Positions 46,928-59,900 of a stretch of 64,000 bases of DNA are shown piece by piece. Source of the DNA: Odiellus spinosus (lineage: Eukaryota > Arthropoda > Arachnida > Opiliones > Phalangiidae); the NCBI GenBank assembly GCA_963920705.1, contig OY987237.1:15654601-15718600 (forward strand), read 5' to 3'. The notes beneath the pieces are model-generated. The model was not told the DNA's origin. It searched no databases and worked only from the letters and a program-made list of their open reading frames with translations. Positions within the stretch are counted from its first letter, which is position 1; each line of letters starts with the position of its first letter. The translations under genes and the position numbers were made by a program.

Positions 46928-48232
46928 AGATCAAGATAAAAGACTGGAATTTCCCGGACAATTTTTTCGTGTTTCTTTTTTATTATTTAATTTTATTTTT
47001 TACTTTCCCCAGTTCGTGATCCGAATTTTAAACGAGGAAAGCAATATCGGAAAAAGGAAAATCCGTATTTTTTTTTTTTTCACGATTTCACTAAAGAGCT
47101 AGTTACACCTAAATTTAAAATATTTTTCCAGAATTTATTAAAATAATAATACCCCGTCGTTGGGGTATTAAATTACCTATTTATCTGGGATTATTTATTT
47201 TATTTATTGAATTTAAATCTATAATGAGAATAATTTATGATATATAAATTTTTAAGTAATATATGAAACGAAAAAAAAAAAAAAAAAAACTCCGTTAGCC
47301 TAAAGATTCTACACTAACAATTACAATTTTTTTAAAAAAATTGGAGTTAATACTTCAGCTGTAGCTGACGTTGCCTCGCCCGAGAAGCAATAATTAACTA
47401 ATGATATATCGTTACAGAAGGAAAATTTGACACTTCATTAATTAATTCCGTTGAATTTGCGTGACATTTTGAGTGCATATTACGCTCGTGTCAGTGTATA
47501 ACTTTTTAACCGAATTAGGCTTAGCTAAAACACGAAATAACGCAATTTACAGAATTTTAAAAACATCGCTTAATAAGGAAGTGAAACTTATTAAATAAAT
47601 TAAGCTTCGCATACTTGTCAAACTTTAGGCTTAGCTCGTTTTTTAACAAAATAGTGACGTATGTCAAACCTCATCACTTCCAAAACATTTTAGGCATGTT
47701 TTGGGAGGTTAAATTAAATGACGTCACCAAATCACCCGCAAGATATACAAAAATGCAAGGTCTAATTCTTAATTAGGTTGTCTGACAAAGGCTTAGTTTA
47801 ATCAGGGTCTATTCAATACTGATTTTTGGAATTCGTTTTCAAACGTTCGTCCTAGGCCTATTTTTGACGCGATCAGACATCAAGGGACTTCAAGGTCATA
47901 CAGAATCTTTAGTGAAGAGCTACGATTAAGTGTGCAAAGAGGCTGGGTCGGGTACGTCGATCCCGGAACAGACGCGCGTGCTGTGGAGAAAAACCCCCTA
48001 CGCTCTTAGTCTGACGAACTACTTTGAATAACTAAAATCTTTTCGGCACAGAGCTCTAATAAACGCGTCAAAAAATAAACCCCAAATTAGAGACTAATTT
48101 GGTCCGCCAAACTAAGAGTTAAAGAGACGGTGCGGGAGATTTTTGTACATATGATGTTAAGCCTAACAGCTGGTTTGAAAATCAAAACAGTGCCTTAAAA
48201 GCATTTCAAATCGTTAAGCCTACTTTCCTACA

Positions 48233-48522
48233 CAATAGTCCTGGTCGATTTCCAAAACCGGAAGTCTAGAGAACCTCGCGAAAATTTTGGCGGGGAAAAC
48301 TTTTTGTCACGTGATCGTCCGCCATCTTTTTGTAGTGTGAAAATAGCTACAGACTAACCAACGCCTCCTATACTTTATCATATAGGAAGCGTTGGACTAA
48401 CAACTTGAATTTGGTTTGTGGGAAATAAAATTAGAAATAGTCTGGCAGCCTGTTACTACAAAAAGATGGCGGCGCGGCTACGAGACAAGGACCCATTTCC
48501 GGCAAATCGACCAGGACTATTG
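48233..48522. mobile_element. Foldback element I
   Basis: 290 bp. The terminal 19 bp are perfectly inverted (CAATAGTCCTGGTCGATTT and its inverse). Inner pairs CCGCCATCTTTTTGTAGT / ACTACAAAAAGATGGCGG and a central hairpin (48358-48395, CCAACGCCTCCTATA against TATAGGAAGCGTTGG) give a nested cruciform-like layout. A 20-bp direct repeat (48211-48230, 48536-48555) flanks it. Confidence 0.8.
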
Positions 48523-49539
48523 AGAGTAACTCAAGTCGTTAAGCCTACTTTCCTAAGGAAGTCATACCTAATATACTGAGAATATATTATCAGTCGATAT
48601 AAAAAGTCTAACCCTCAATCAAAACACACGCTTCCTTTAAGAATTCAATGTCCCTTAAAATGGTTTCACCTTCTCTTTAAAAAAGCTACAGGTTTGGAGA
48701 AAGGTCGTAAATTGTAATAGTTTTAGTAGTTGTCTTGGAAAGGGGGTAATTTACCGCGTAGTATTTAGGGAAATGAGAACGGTAGCTATATTATATTAAT
48801 ATTATCCTCAAAATGTGAAAAACCAATAAAGCTTTTCTTAGACTCTACGCCCCCGTTCGACTCGGGGTCACTAGGCTACGTATCCGGAGTTTGCTAAGCC
48901 TAAAAACTATGTTACCACCGCCGCGCGTATCTGACTCGAATCGACAAAATAAATATGTTCTACCCATTCATGATCGCGAAGAACCTTGTTGTATTCTTAA
49001 GGATCTCGAAGTCGGCCCCGAAATTGAAAAGTAAACTTGGCACTTTTTCGTACGGTATTTAAGAGGCCAAGGCCCGAAGTACGATCGTCGAGGGCCGACT
49101 CGGCCGAGGGGGAGTGTGATAACCGAATCAAATAATGTATATTTGCACTATCACTCACCTTGATCAGTCGATGGTACGTAGGAAGTAGTTAAAAGCTTGG
49201 CTCTCCATGAATTCACGATAACACTCGCAATCACATCCTGCTAACCGACTAACGCGATTAATCCAAAACCAACGTTAAAACTTCTGACCTAGACCCGCAC
49301 CAACGTCGAACTGAGTTCCGGTAACTTCCGGAGCTAGTATTATTAGCAGAAAGCTACGTCGTAAGGCCACCTAGGGTTCATTACGCTAAACCAAACGTCA
49401 AAACCTGGTGGCGATTGATGACGCGCTATACTTCTCAAGGAGCAGTTGATTTAATCACTATGTTGAATGATAACACAGTGTTAAAAAAATAGTTGGTAGT
49501 AACTTCTTGAACAATAGTATAGGTCTAAAACCTGCTCGG

Positions 49540-49757
49540 CGAACTTCTGTCTGCTAAAATGGAGTCGAAGGTTGACTTCAGCTCGCGAGTTCCGGAAGTG
49601 TCCGTAGGGAAAAATTAGTGAGGTTCAAAATGGTGTAACTATTTTTTGGGAGTAAAGCGGTGTGTCAATCCGCCACGATTTACGCCGGCCACTCGTTGTT
49701 CGTCGATTTTGCCTACCTTTCATACTTCCCCCCGAAGGGGGTTATTATATACCTCTG
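49540..49757. mobile_element. MITE family H, copy 2, left-truncated
   Basis: Closely matches the right half of the element at 54669-55086, from about TCTGCTAAAATGGAGTCGAA to the right end TTATTATATACCTCTG. The left end is missing. Two overlapping frames of 76 and 89 codons here are by-products. Confidence 0.85.
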
Positions 49758-50915
49758 GTGTTACAAATCAACACATACATTGGAAAAATTCACCCCTATA
49801 GTTATTTTCATTTTGAAATTGGGCGGCAACGCAGAAGTACAAAAAAATTTCGAAAGAAATATTATCAGCACCATTTTAACTCGAATATAATTGTAATTGC
49901 TTTCATCCTCACCTACTGGCATCGTCAATGAATATTTATTTTGAAGTTTAAAATGATTTTTAGATAATGATATTTATAATTTTTAATGCAAAAATTTGAC
50001 TTACGATATTTTACAATGTTTTACGAAAAATCTTCAACACTCAAAAAAGGATTGAAATTAATTTCATCAATTGTAACGAAAAAAAAAAAAAAAACATTCC
50101 AGATTCTATTAAAATAACAAATTTAAATTTACAAAAAAAAAATAATAATAATAAAAAATAAACACTTCCACAAAAATTAAGGAAATTTTTCTTCAACAGT
50201 TTGGAAATTAAACCCGCTTTTGATTGGTTGATTTTATTTTTAAGTTGTGGGAGTAAATGATACGCTTAGATTTCAGTTTCATAATTCATAGAAGTAATTA
50301 AGAACGTTTTTTTTTTTTTTTTTTCTCTCTAAAAAAAAACGCCCCTTTTAAGAATACGGGGGTTATTTTAAAATTACATTTATTTTCGTTAAATACTGTT
50401 GTAATATATTGATCAAATTACCTCGCCGTATTTAATTTAAATTATTTTTAAAGTAATTAAAATTAATTACCCGGTTACTAGTTTACAAATTAAACGATGT
50501 TCAAGTGTAAATTAAAAACGTCAAGCTTTTTGTTGTCTAACGAAATCACTCGCGCAAGTTCTAAGTCTTTTTGTTTCATTGTTTTTAGATTAAGTCCGAC
50601 TTAGACGTAGTATAATAATAAAAAATACCGCGTTAAACGTCATTAACTAAGAAAATTAATTGGCCACATACTTTATTAATCAATTAACACACCTTTGTTT
50701 TCAATAAAAGTGTTCTATTCTATTCGCGATTTCACTGATATCATGTGTTGAGCATTTTCTCTTGATTTCAAACGTTTCAAGAGAAAGTTTTAAAAAATAT
50801 CGTCACTAATTTCGTAATAAAATCGCGGTTTTTTTTTTAACAAATAAAAGTTTAATACCATAAATAAATCATGGGGGTCGAAGCTCGCTGAATTAAAAGC
50901 GATTTAAAAACTAAC

Positions 50916-53900
50916 TTATTCGTGTTTACCGTTGGCTTTGCTGTATCCGTTCGCGAGAACCGTATTGTAACCGTTCTTGGGAGACGTACCGTTGCTTTTA
51001 GCCAAACCATTGACGCCGTTTTGCATGACGTGTCCGTTGGTGCGATGATTCTTGCTGTCGCCATTAGCGTGGGTCACTTCGGAATTTTCCTTCTTGCTGT
51101 TGTAAGCCTTGTTGTAAAAGTTGTAGAACATAACCCAGAACAAGACGGCGTGGGCCATAAGTCCGTAAGCAAAACCAGGATGGAATCCGCAATCAAAATA
51201 CAAGGGAAGCATAGCGTGGACGAAAGCAACGACGAATTGAACCTAGATTTAGATTGTGAAATGGTTAAATTATGTTGGGTTTTGTTTCAAAGTAACAGAG
51301 GGCTTTCAATTGATCAAGGTGTATGGAAGCGTAACTTCTAACGTTCCAATTAGGGGTCTGTACATATAACCAGAAGCCGATGAAACCCTCCTTTGAAGTC
51401 TACTACTCCAATGTTCCATATAGCGCTCCTCTCTGTATGGGTAAAATTCCCAATTTTACGAGTTAGAAGGGGTCCTACTTCATCCCCCCTGTCTACGGAA
51501 AATTGGAAATTCTCTCTCTCCACAAACGACGATGTTTTTTGGACGAACTCCAAGGTTGCTAGAGATATTCGCTCGACGAGCTCACGCTCCGAAAACATCT
51601 ACCGTTAGGAGGCGTACGAATCGCGCCTTTTGAGAATAACCCATACAGAGAGGGGTAGACAAGACCCGGGAGTAATAGACTTCAAAGGAGGGTTTCATCG
51701 GCTTCTGATATAACTACCTAAACCACCCCGTAAGAAGACAAGATATTATGATACAGAAGGGCATGTGCCAAGTGTCCGACACGCGGTGTTATGTTCAAGT
51801 GATTGATTTTCAAATTATCTTCAATAGCTTAGGTAAGGCTAGTTTTTAATTATTTTTTTTAAACCAATTAATTCCACAGATAATTTGAAAATTCATTAAT
51901 TTCAAGATGGGGATTGAAATCTGAGATACCTAATAACACTTGTTTCAAAAATAACATTCATATCAAGGGTGTGAAAATTGACAATTAAATGAAGCTTCCG
52001 CGATGCGGAATACGAAAAATTATTTAAGATTTGGAGGTGTGCCTTGCTCAAAGATGTTCTAAAACCTGCTGTAGCTCCCGCTATGCTTGCATCCACCTTT
52101 ACTGTTCTAAATTTAACCACATTTCCGTGGAAAATTACTTCCAAACCAGAAAATTATCTATCCTTTATTAATAATTATCTATCCTTTATTGGCGCTAATA
52201 GTCATCGTCTTTCAAATGACCCTTCAACAATAAATATTACACTAAGTTTGAAAAATCATTCGTTAAAAATAATTTAATTTTTACGGTAAATATCTCCCCG
52301 TAAATTACGGTTAATATTATTAAAAAATATGAATAGAAAATGCCTCCAATAATTCCTCATCAGTACAGAAAAAGTCGTCGACAATGTTAAAATAACTACA
52401 ACCTGTTTTTACCGATTGATTCTATTTATTTTTATTTTGGGGGGTTGGGGGAGGACATAAACCGCAACCGAAATAATTATATAAATAGAATTCTAAGCGG
52501 AAGGAACTGCATCAGAGTCTAACAAGAACTATCCAAGGTATCCTAAATATTCCTCTACCTACATTTCCTCAATTCACGAAGATTTATTCAATAACTTAGA
52601 CAAGGCGAATGTAACTTTTTTATTTAAAACGCGTCATACATTTGAGCTTAGTTTCTTGTAACCTACTTTCGCGCCATATCGTATTTAAGAATAAAACTAT
52701 ATAAGCAGAGGGAGAAAATATGGCGCTAAAAAAGAACCCAGTTTCCGACGTTTCATTTTTATTTTTTTAACAGGTTTAAAAAGATTATTGCCCCTGTTAC
52801 AAGCTTACGAAAGTTTGGCTTAAGTGAACCCAGTCACCTGTGAACTATATATACACTAAAAAGAAACATTAAAAAACAATCTAACGGCTTTTAAGATATA
52901 ATTCTATTACGACGATTACTTTTAAATAACGGTTAATCATTAACGAAAGACACCTTATGCGGGAAATTAACTTTGACAGGGTTATAGAAATTGCACTTTT
53001 CACGAATATTGCGCATAGAGGTGGTAGAAAAATGCAAGTGATAAAGATTTTAAATACAAATTTTGTAAATTCATATTTAAAAAAAAATCTTTTTTAAGTT
53101 TTCTTGTAATGAGGTTTTGAAATGAGACTTTTAACCCTATTTTATCGAAAGAAATTGGAATTTCCAGAAAAGAGGAGTGGCCAATTTTCGCGCGATTTAT
53201 AGTTCCCGCCAAAATAGTAGCTATCTTTTTAAAAAAGCGCGCGAAAAATCTCGTGATATTTCTGATTTTTTGTTTTCCCGCCAAAATAGTAGCTATCTTT
53301 TTAAAAACGCGCGCGAAAATCTCGTGATATTTGATTTTTTTTTCCCGCCAAAATAGTAGCTATCTTTGTAAAAGCGCGCAAAAAATCTCGTGATTTTTTT
53401 TTTTTTTTTTTTTTTTTTCCCGCCAAAATAGTAGCTATCTTTCTAAAAAAACGCGCGAAAAATCTCGTGATATTTCTGTTTTTTTTCCCCGCGCGGAAAC
53501 AGTCTGTAAATTAAGTTAGGCTTAGCGGACTTAAAAAGGCAACTTTCTGGTTGTAAATTAACCTGAAACAAGCCTAAAGACTTCTTTGGAATTCGGGGAA
53601 ATAAAAAAATATGCAAAACAATAAATTATAATTTTTAATTTTCGGTACTTGCTACCCAATTTCGTGGGTGGCGCCGAATCAAGTGTATTTTTCTGAACGC
53701 ACAAAACTATAGGGTATATTTATTTATATGGAGACTACCTTGTACCACTACTGAAATTTCTAACTGGTTCCAACTAAGGAAAACTAAATTCCTGAGATAG
53801 TGACATACATCTCAAATGCTTTTAAAAGCGGTAGAAAATGATATTAAACCTTATATTCTATTGAAAGAGGGAAAAAAATTGGGTGCAAAAAAACGGCACG

Positions 53901-56900
53901 CGCCCCTGGAGAGAAGGTAAAAAAATAATCTAAAAAAGGCTTAACTCGAATAACCGTAGTCAAACTCCAACCTATATTCTTACTTTCAACTAACTTAGCT
54001 AAGCCTAATTTATATTTATAAATCATTTTTACTTCCAGTTAAGTCTAATTCAGTTTAGTGTCAATTATTCTTCTAACTAGTTGAATAATCGTTGTAGATT
54101 AGCTAAGCCTAATTCATTATGTAGGCCTGTGTTAAGGCTAACTTAGCTAAGCCTAATTTCTGTTATTTTAAAATCATTCTTCCAGCTAAGATAAATTCAG
54201 TTTAGCGTCAATTATTCTTCTAACTAGTTGAATAATAGTTGTAAGCCTAATTACGTTTAAGTTTTGGGTGGGCAGATGTAATTAAGCGACTTACCATTTG
54301 GACGATGGTGAGATACTTCTTCCACCACAAGTACTTGCGCATTCTTGGTCCGAGAGCGGCCAAACAATAGTAGAAGTACATGATCATGTGTACGAAGCAG
54401 TTAATAAAGGGAAAGAAAGCGTTGTGTCCTCCGGCACCGAACTTCATGCCCACCCAGACGCCCCAGGCAACCAACGAATGATGAACGACGTGCAATACCG
54501 TGATGTGGCTATTCTTTTTACGAAGAACGAAGAATATCTGCAAAGTCACGGTTGAAAATAAAGAATCTTTTTAGTCATTCTTTAAATATTGCGATAAAAG
54601 GGAAACATAGTTCCTTAGAACGCCTTAATCCAGAGGTGTGAAACTTAGAATATGACGCAAGATAAAACCAGAGGTATATAATAACCCCCTTCGGGGGGAA
54701 GTATGAAAGCCCCTATACTACCAATGCTAAAAATCACGAACAACGAGAGCCCGCTGCTGACTATCTAGGCCACTAGCTCGCGCTGGACTTCTCAATGTCG
54801 CTACTCTAGTAAATGGTCTTTGTATAAACAAGACGGCTCGATTTGTGTTTAGAACTTCCTGTCTCGGGAGTCAGGCTGTCTGTTAAAATGGAGTCGAAGG
54901 TTGACTTTAGCTCGAGAGTTCCGGAAGTGCGCGTAGGGAAAATTTAGTGAGGTTCAAAATGGTGTAACTATTTTTTGGGAGTAGAGCGGTGTGTCGATCC
55001 GCCGCGATTTACGCCGGGCACTCGTTGTTCGTCGATTTTGCCTACCTTTCATACTTCCCCCCGAAAGGGGTTATTATATACCTCTGATAAAACTAAAAAA
55101 TATAATCCAGTGTCAGCATCACTTCAAAATCGAATGAAAATTTACAAATTACGTCAATTCGTAATTTTACAAATAATTTTTAAGATTATTTAAAAGGGTT
55201 GTGTTGTAACAATATATTCGTTGCGTAATATTATTAAAGTTCAACTTACCGTATCGGCGAATTCGATGATTTTGAGCATCAAGTACCACCAACCCAAGCG
55301 AACCAACTATTATGAAGAAAATGAGAAAAACAATTATTAATTTATATTATTTCAAAGCTTGATTAAACTCTCGAAATCAAAAGGAATAATCCAGAGTAGA
55401 AATAATTTCGTTGTTAAAGAATTTATAAGATTTGAAAAAACAAGCTAAATCTTTAAAGGGAGAATGAAACCTAAAATCAAGTGATTTTTTATCGATTCTT
55501 TATCGTTTAAATAGGCCTAATCAACCAGTAAAAAAACATTACGAACAAATATCAAACTAAAAATGAATTTAAAACTTACCCGGAAAATAGGCTTAGCTAG
55601 ATTCGTGGCGATCCTGCACTCCCCATATAAGGAGGGCCATCGATCAATGTTATTGGTCGCTAGTCCTTATACGGGGAGTTCAGCTGATCTCCATGAATCC
55701 AGCTAAGCCTATTTTGATGGTAAGTTTTAAATTTATTTCTAGTTTAATATTTGTTCGTAATTTTTGTTTAACCGATCGATTAGGCCTATTTAAACGATAA
55801 GGAATCAAAAAGTCACTTGTAAGGTTGCATTCTCCCTCGAATATTTTCATTTTATGTTTATAAGGACGTTTTAAATAGTCGCTAGTATTGGTTTTTGTAC
55901 TAAACAAACGTCACAAGTAGCGAGATTTCCCATTGTCTCTGTGGAGAAATGAAAAGACTCAGGCCCCGTTTTTCAAAGTTTTTTTAAGCTTTTGCTTTTC
56001 CAAGAGAAGCTTTAAATACATTTAAATATCGGCTTCGAGGTCAATTGAAGCGTGTTAACGCGGGTTATGAGAAAATCTTGATCGAATCCGCGGCTCTTCG
56101 CGTCATTAGTAATCTTAATCTATTTTGACTTTTTCTTTAATTAGAAATAATAACTCACCTCTAACGAATCTGGTTCAACGCTGTAATCAATAGGTTCGCA
56201 AATCCAGCTGAATTTTGGCGATAGGTAAGTAAAGGTACCACCCTGGTATACGAAAAATAAACGCGAACGGGGATTAAATTAATGAGCTGTATTTGAGAAC
56301 AGTCGAGCGTGGGAATGGTATAATACTTACGTAAAAGAAAAAGTAACTGCTTAGGATGACCATAAGGAGATTGTAGGCTACAATTACACCCTCTATTTGA
56401 AATGGTTTTCGAGTTTTCATGTAAGCCGGTCCAGCGACTTTCACAAAGTATATGTAAAGAGCAATGATGCCCAACATGGGAAAAGGTGTTCCTAAGAGAG
56501 GCCAGCTGCTCGTCCGAGGATCTAATAAAACAAATAACAATAAAAAAAATACTTTAAAATCTGTAAACGAGAAATATTCTAACATTCACGGATATCAATG
56601 GTGGCAGCCTGTTGCGTATCCATCAAAATGGGGAGGTTATACTCCCTTTAAAATAAAAACAACGGAAAAGCAACTGATTCTTTAAATCAAATGATAATAC
56701 TATGACGTCATTGGATATTCCTAGTGTATATTACGAAATTTTCCATTGGAATATCTTTTCAACAATGCGTGGAGTACCTGGATGATTAGGTTCATAACAA
56801 TTGAATAAAATCAGAATCCGATTTGCATTCCCCTCAATGGTTTAAATAAAATTGTGCCAATGGAAACGGGCATCAGTTTTACCAGAAGCCGATGAAACCC

Positions 56901-59900
56901 TCCTTTGAAGTCTATTACTCCCGGGTCCTGTCTACCCCTCTCTGTATGGGATAGTTTCAAAAAGCTCGATTCGTACGCCTCCTAACGGTAGATATTTTCG
57001 GAGCGGTAGTTCGTCGAGCGAATATCTCTAGCAGCCTTGGATTTCGTCAAAAAAAAAACGTCGTCGTTTGTGGAGAGAGAGAATTTCCAATTTTGCGTGG
57101 ACAGGGGGTATGAAGTAGGACCCCTTCTAACTCGTAAAATTGTGAATTTTACCCATACAGAGACGAGCGCTATATCGAACATTTGAGTAGTAGACTTCAA
57201 AGGAGGGTTTCATCGGCTTCTGGTTACATCCAGGGGTAATTGTTGTAAAAGCCTGTACGAAAGTGATTTCGTAACTGCCTACATATTATCATTGTCAAAG
57301 GTTGTAATTCCAGTCGAGTAATCAGAGTACTGATTTTACAAAGTAATTAACCCCTCGATAAGAGAAATCACTCGTTGTTAGGTTGCATTCTCCCTTTAAA
57401 CGCTTTTCAATGTTACCTAATATTACACGTTTAAAATTTTAAGTAAAAAGCAATTTTCAAAAGTGACGAGACATAGTTAAGATGGCTTAGAAAAAAAACC
57501 CGGGGAATTTCACGAAGCGTGAACTAAAAGAAGTCTCGACACTATATCATCGTAATATCTATTTTCTATTAGAAAGATTGTTCACTTGACAGACAAAGCG
57601 GAAAAATATGGAAATACGCTATTGTTTGTGAAACTTTTATTTCCTGGGTTTTTGGTTCGTTTTGAAACAGACCCCTCCCCCTTTTAGAACTTATAATCGT
57701 GACGATATAATTACCAATGTCTAATAAACAAAGACACTCGTTTGATTGGAACCTGGTTGCGTAATATTACACCGAGTAATTTACGTAACTAGAGACATCT
57801 TAATAGATAAAGACAGAAGTAGATGAAACCCTCCTTCGAAGTCTACTTCTCTAATGTTCGATATAGCGCTCCTCTCTGTATGGGTAAAATTCCCAATTTT
57901 ACGAGATCGGAGGGGTCCTACTTCATCCCCCCCTGTCTACGGAAAATTGGAAATTCTCTCTCTCCACAAACGACGACGTTTTTTTGACGAACTCCGAGGC
58001 TGCTAGAGATATTCGCTCGACGAACTCCCGCTCCGAAAATATCTACCGTTAGGAGGCGTACGAATCGCGCTTTTTGAAACTAACTCATACAGAGAGGGGT
58101 AGACAAGACCAGGGAGTAATAGACTTCAAAGGAGGGTTTCATCTACTTCTGGTACAGAATAGGCAGACGATGCTATTGTTAGCTTCTACTTTTGCCACCG
58201 TAGAAACCAAGTGTTCATCTTTATCAGGAGTGGATTACTAGAAGTTTCCGAACTCCAAACCAATTTGGTTTTTGATTTTACAAATTTAAACCCAGGGAAA
58301 GCGATGGTTCTTGGTTTTTCTCGAAGGCAACCCAGCTGAACCCGTTTATTTTGATCCTGATTACGGATGGCGAAATAACGCTGGGTCTAGGCACTGTCAC
58401 AGAGGAGCGTGTAAAATTTTGTGAATGGGTAAGAGCTCTGGCGTTTTTTGTCCTGGCATCGGTTGGAAACTACTAGTAGTAATTAATTACATCTTTTGGC
58501 ATTGTTAAATAAGTAGTCGGTTACGTAAGAGCTTTAGTACGGTTAAAACTACAAGTATGTACACCTATTACTTTGATACAACCACTGCTTTTGTAGAAAT
58601 AAAATTCCAAAATATAAACCCCAATTAAAGTTAGTTTTGTTACGCTATTAATTTAATTTTAATTAGCTTACGTTAATATTTAAAAGAAAAAAAAACTTCG
58701 GATAAACTGGTTTGAAACATAATTACTACCTCACACAGTTCAAAACCATACGGCACAGCTCATTAATTTGGCGTAGGTATACAATTAGAAGAAAAAAATA
58801 AAACCTAACATTATAAAAATCACGACTTCTTAACCTCAATTTTATTTTTCACCCAACCATTCCCGAAATTCTCCGTTTAACTAAAGGTAACGAGAAATCG
58901 TTAATATTTTACTCAAGTTATACATAGTTTTCGATAAAGGAGCCCCCTCTTCCCAGCTTTACTTTCGTTGCAGGGTTGCCAGGAGCTTGCGAGTACAGTT
59001 CAAAGCAGATCAGTTCCAAAACTGAACCGCTAACCTTTCTCTCCGCTTCAGTTTGCACTCGCAAATGGTTGGCAACACTGAGGGAAAGGCATTTACCCCA
59101 TTTAATGAAAACTATGTATAAGTTGAAATTATTTTGAAAATATAAACTTCGCTAAGCCTAAATTAAATAATTCCGTTAATTTCATTTTTCCTTTATTAAA
59201 TATTTTGCCTCGTATTCAGGGTAACAATTGATAAAAGGGGGCCATTTTCGATTGGACCTAGACATTCCGAAAATGCCCTAAAAACCGAAAGGGAGAGTTG
59301 TTGACCCATATTAAGGATTACGAGACTTTTAAAAAAGATTTATAAAAAGAGGTTCTAGATAGAAATTTTTTTCCGGCCTTGCGCAAACGTCATTTAAAGA
59401 TAATCTCATTTCCTGTTTCGAATACGCTACTTTTATTTCTTTTATAGCAATAAAATGATATTTTTATGCTTTGTTTAATATTATATTTTATATAAAAAAA
59501 TATTTGCCGCGAATAGTTGCCTACCTTCAATAAATAATTATACAAATTATAATTATATGAAGATTCACTGTTTGAATATATAATGTTTTAGGAATTATTT
59601 AAAACCGGTTAAGATTTGGAAGGATACGTATCAAGGTTTAATTATTCGTATCCTGTTTAGTATAGGCGTATTAGTTGCGTTTATTTTGTCCCATTACAGA
59701 CAAAGTCTGATAGTAAAAATAATATTCTTGATCTTGAGACATGTCGATCGGTCTCTTCATTTCACTAAGCCTAATTCGAATTACGTTCTCCCTCGCTAAG
59801 ACTAATACGAATCATTTAACTTGCTAAGCCTAATTCAAATCACGTCCCTCGCTAAGCCTAAATCGAATTACGTTCTTCCTCGCTAAGCCTAAATCGAATT

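Larger units (their letters stand above)
44649..50915. other. Intergenic between DNAL1 and ELOVL-2
   Basis: No gene recognised. It holds the 24-bp minisatellite, family-C copy 7, a T-run of about 29 bases ending at 46926, element I (48233-48522), the MITE H fragment (to 49757), GCGCCATCT at 46122-46130, several A- and T-runs, and a polypurine stretch with GGGGGAGTGTG near 49119. It ends in the ELOVL-2 3' UTR, where ATTAAA on the minus strand near 50855 could be the polyadenylation signal. Confidence 0.6.

Noticed and set aside
50922..51341. Plus-strand 139-codon frame opposite the last ELOVL-2 exon
   Set aside because: Antisense shadow.
22429..58150. Recurring 60-166-codon frames of the MKSTTLMFHIALLSVWVKF type
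   Set aside because: Each lies wholly or mostly in a copy of MITE family B; the same non-coding sequence gives the same frame.
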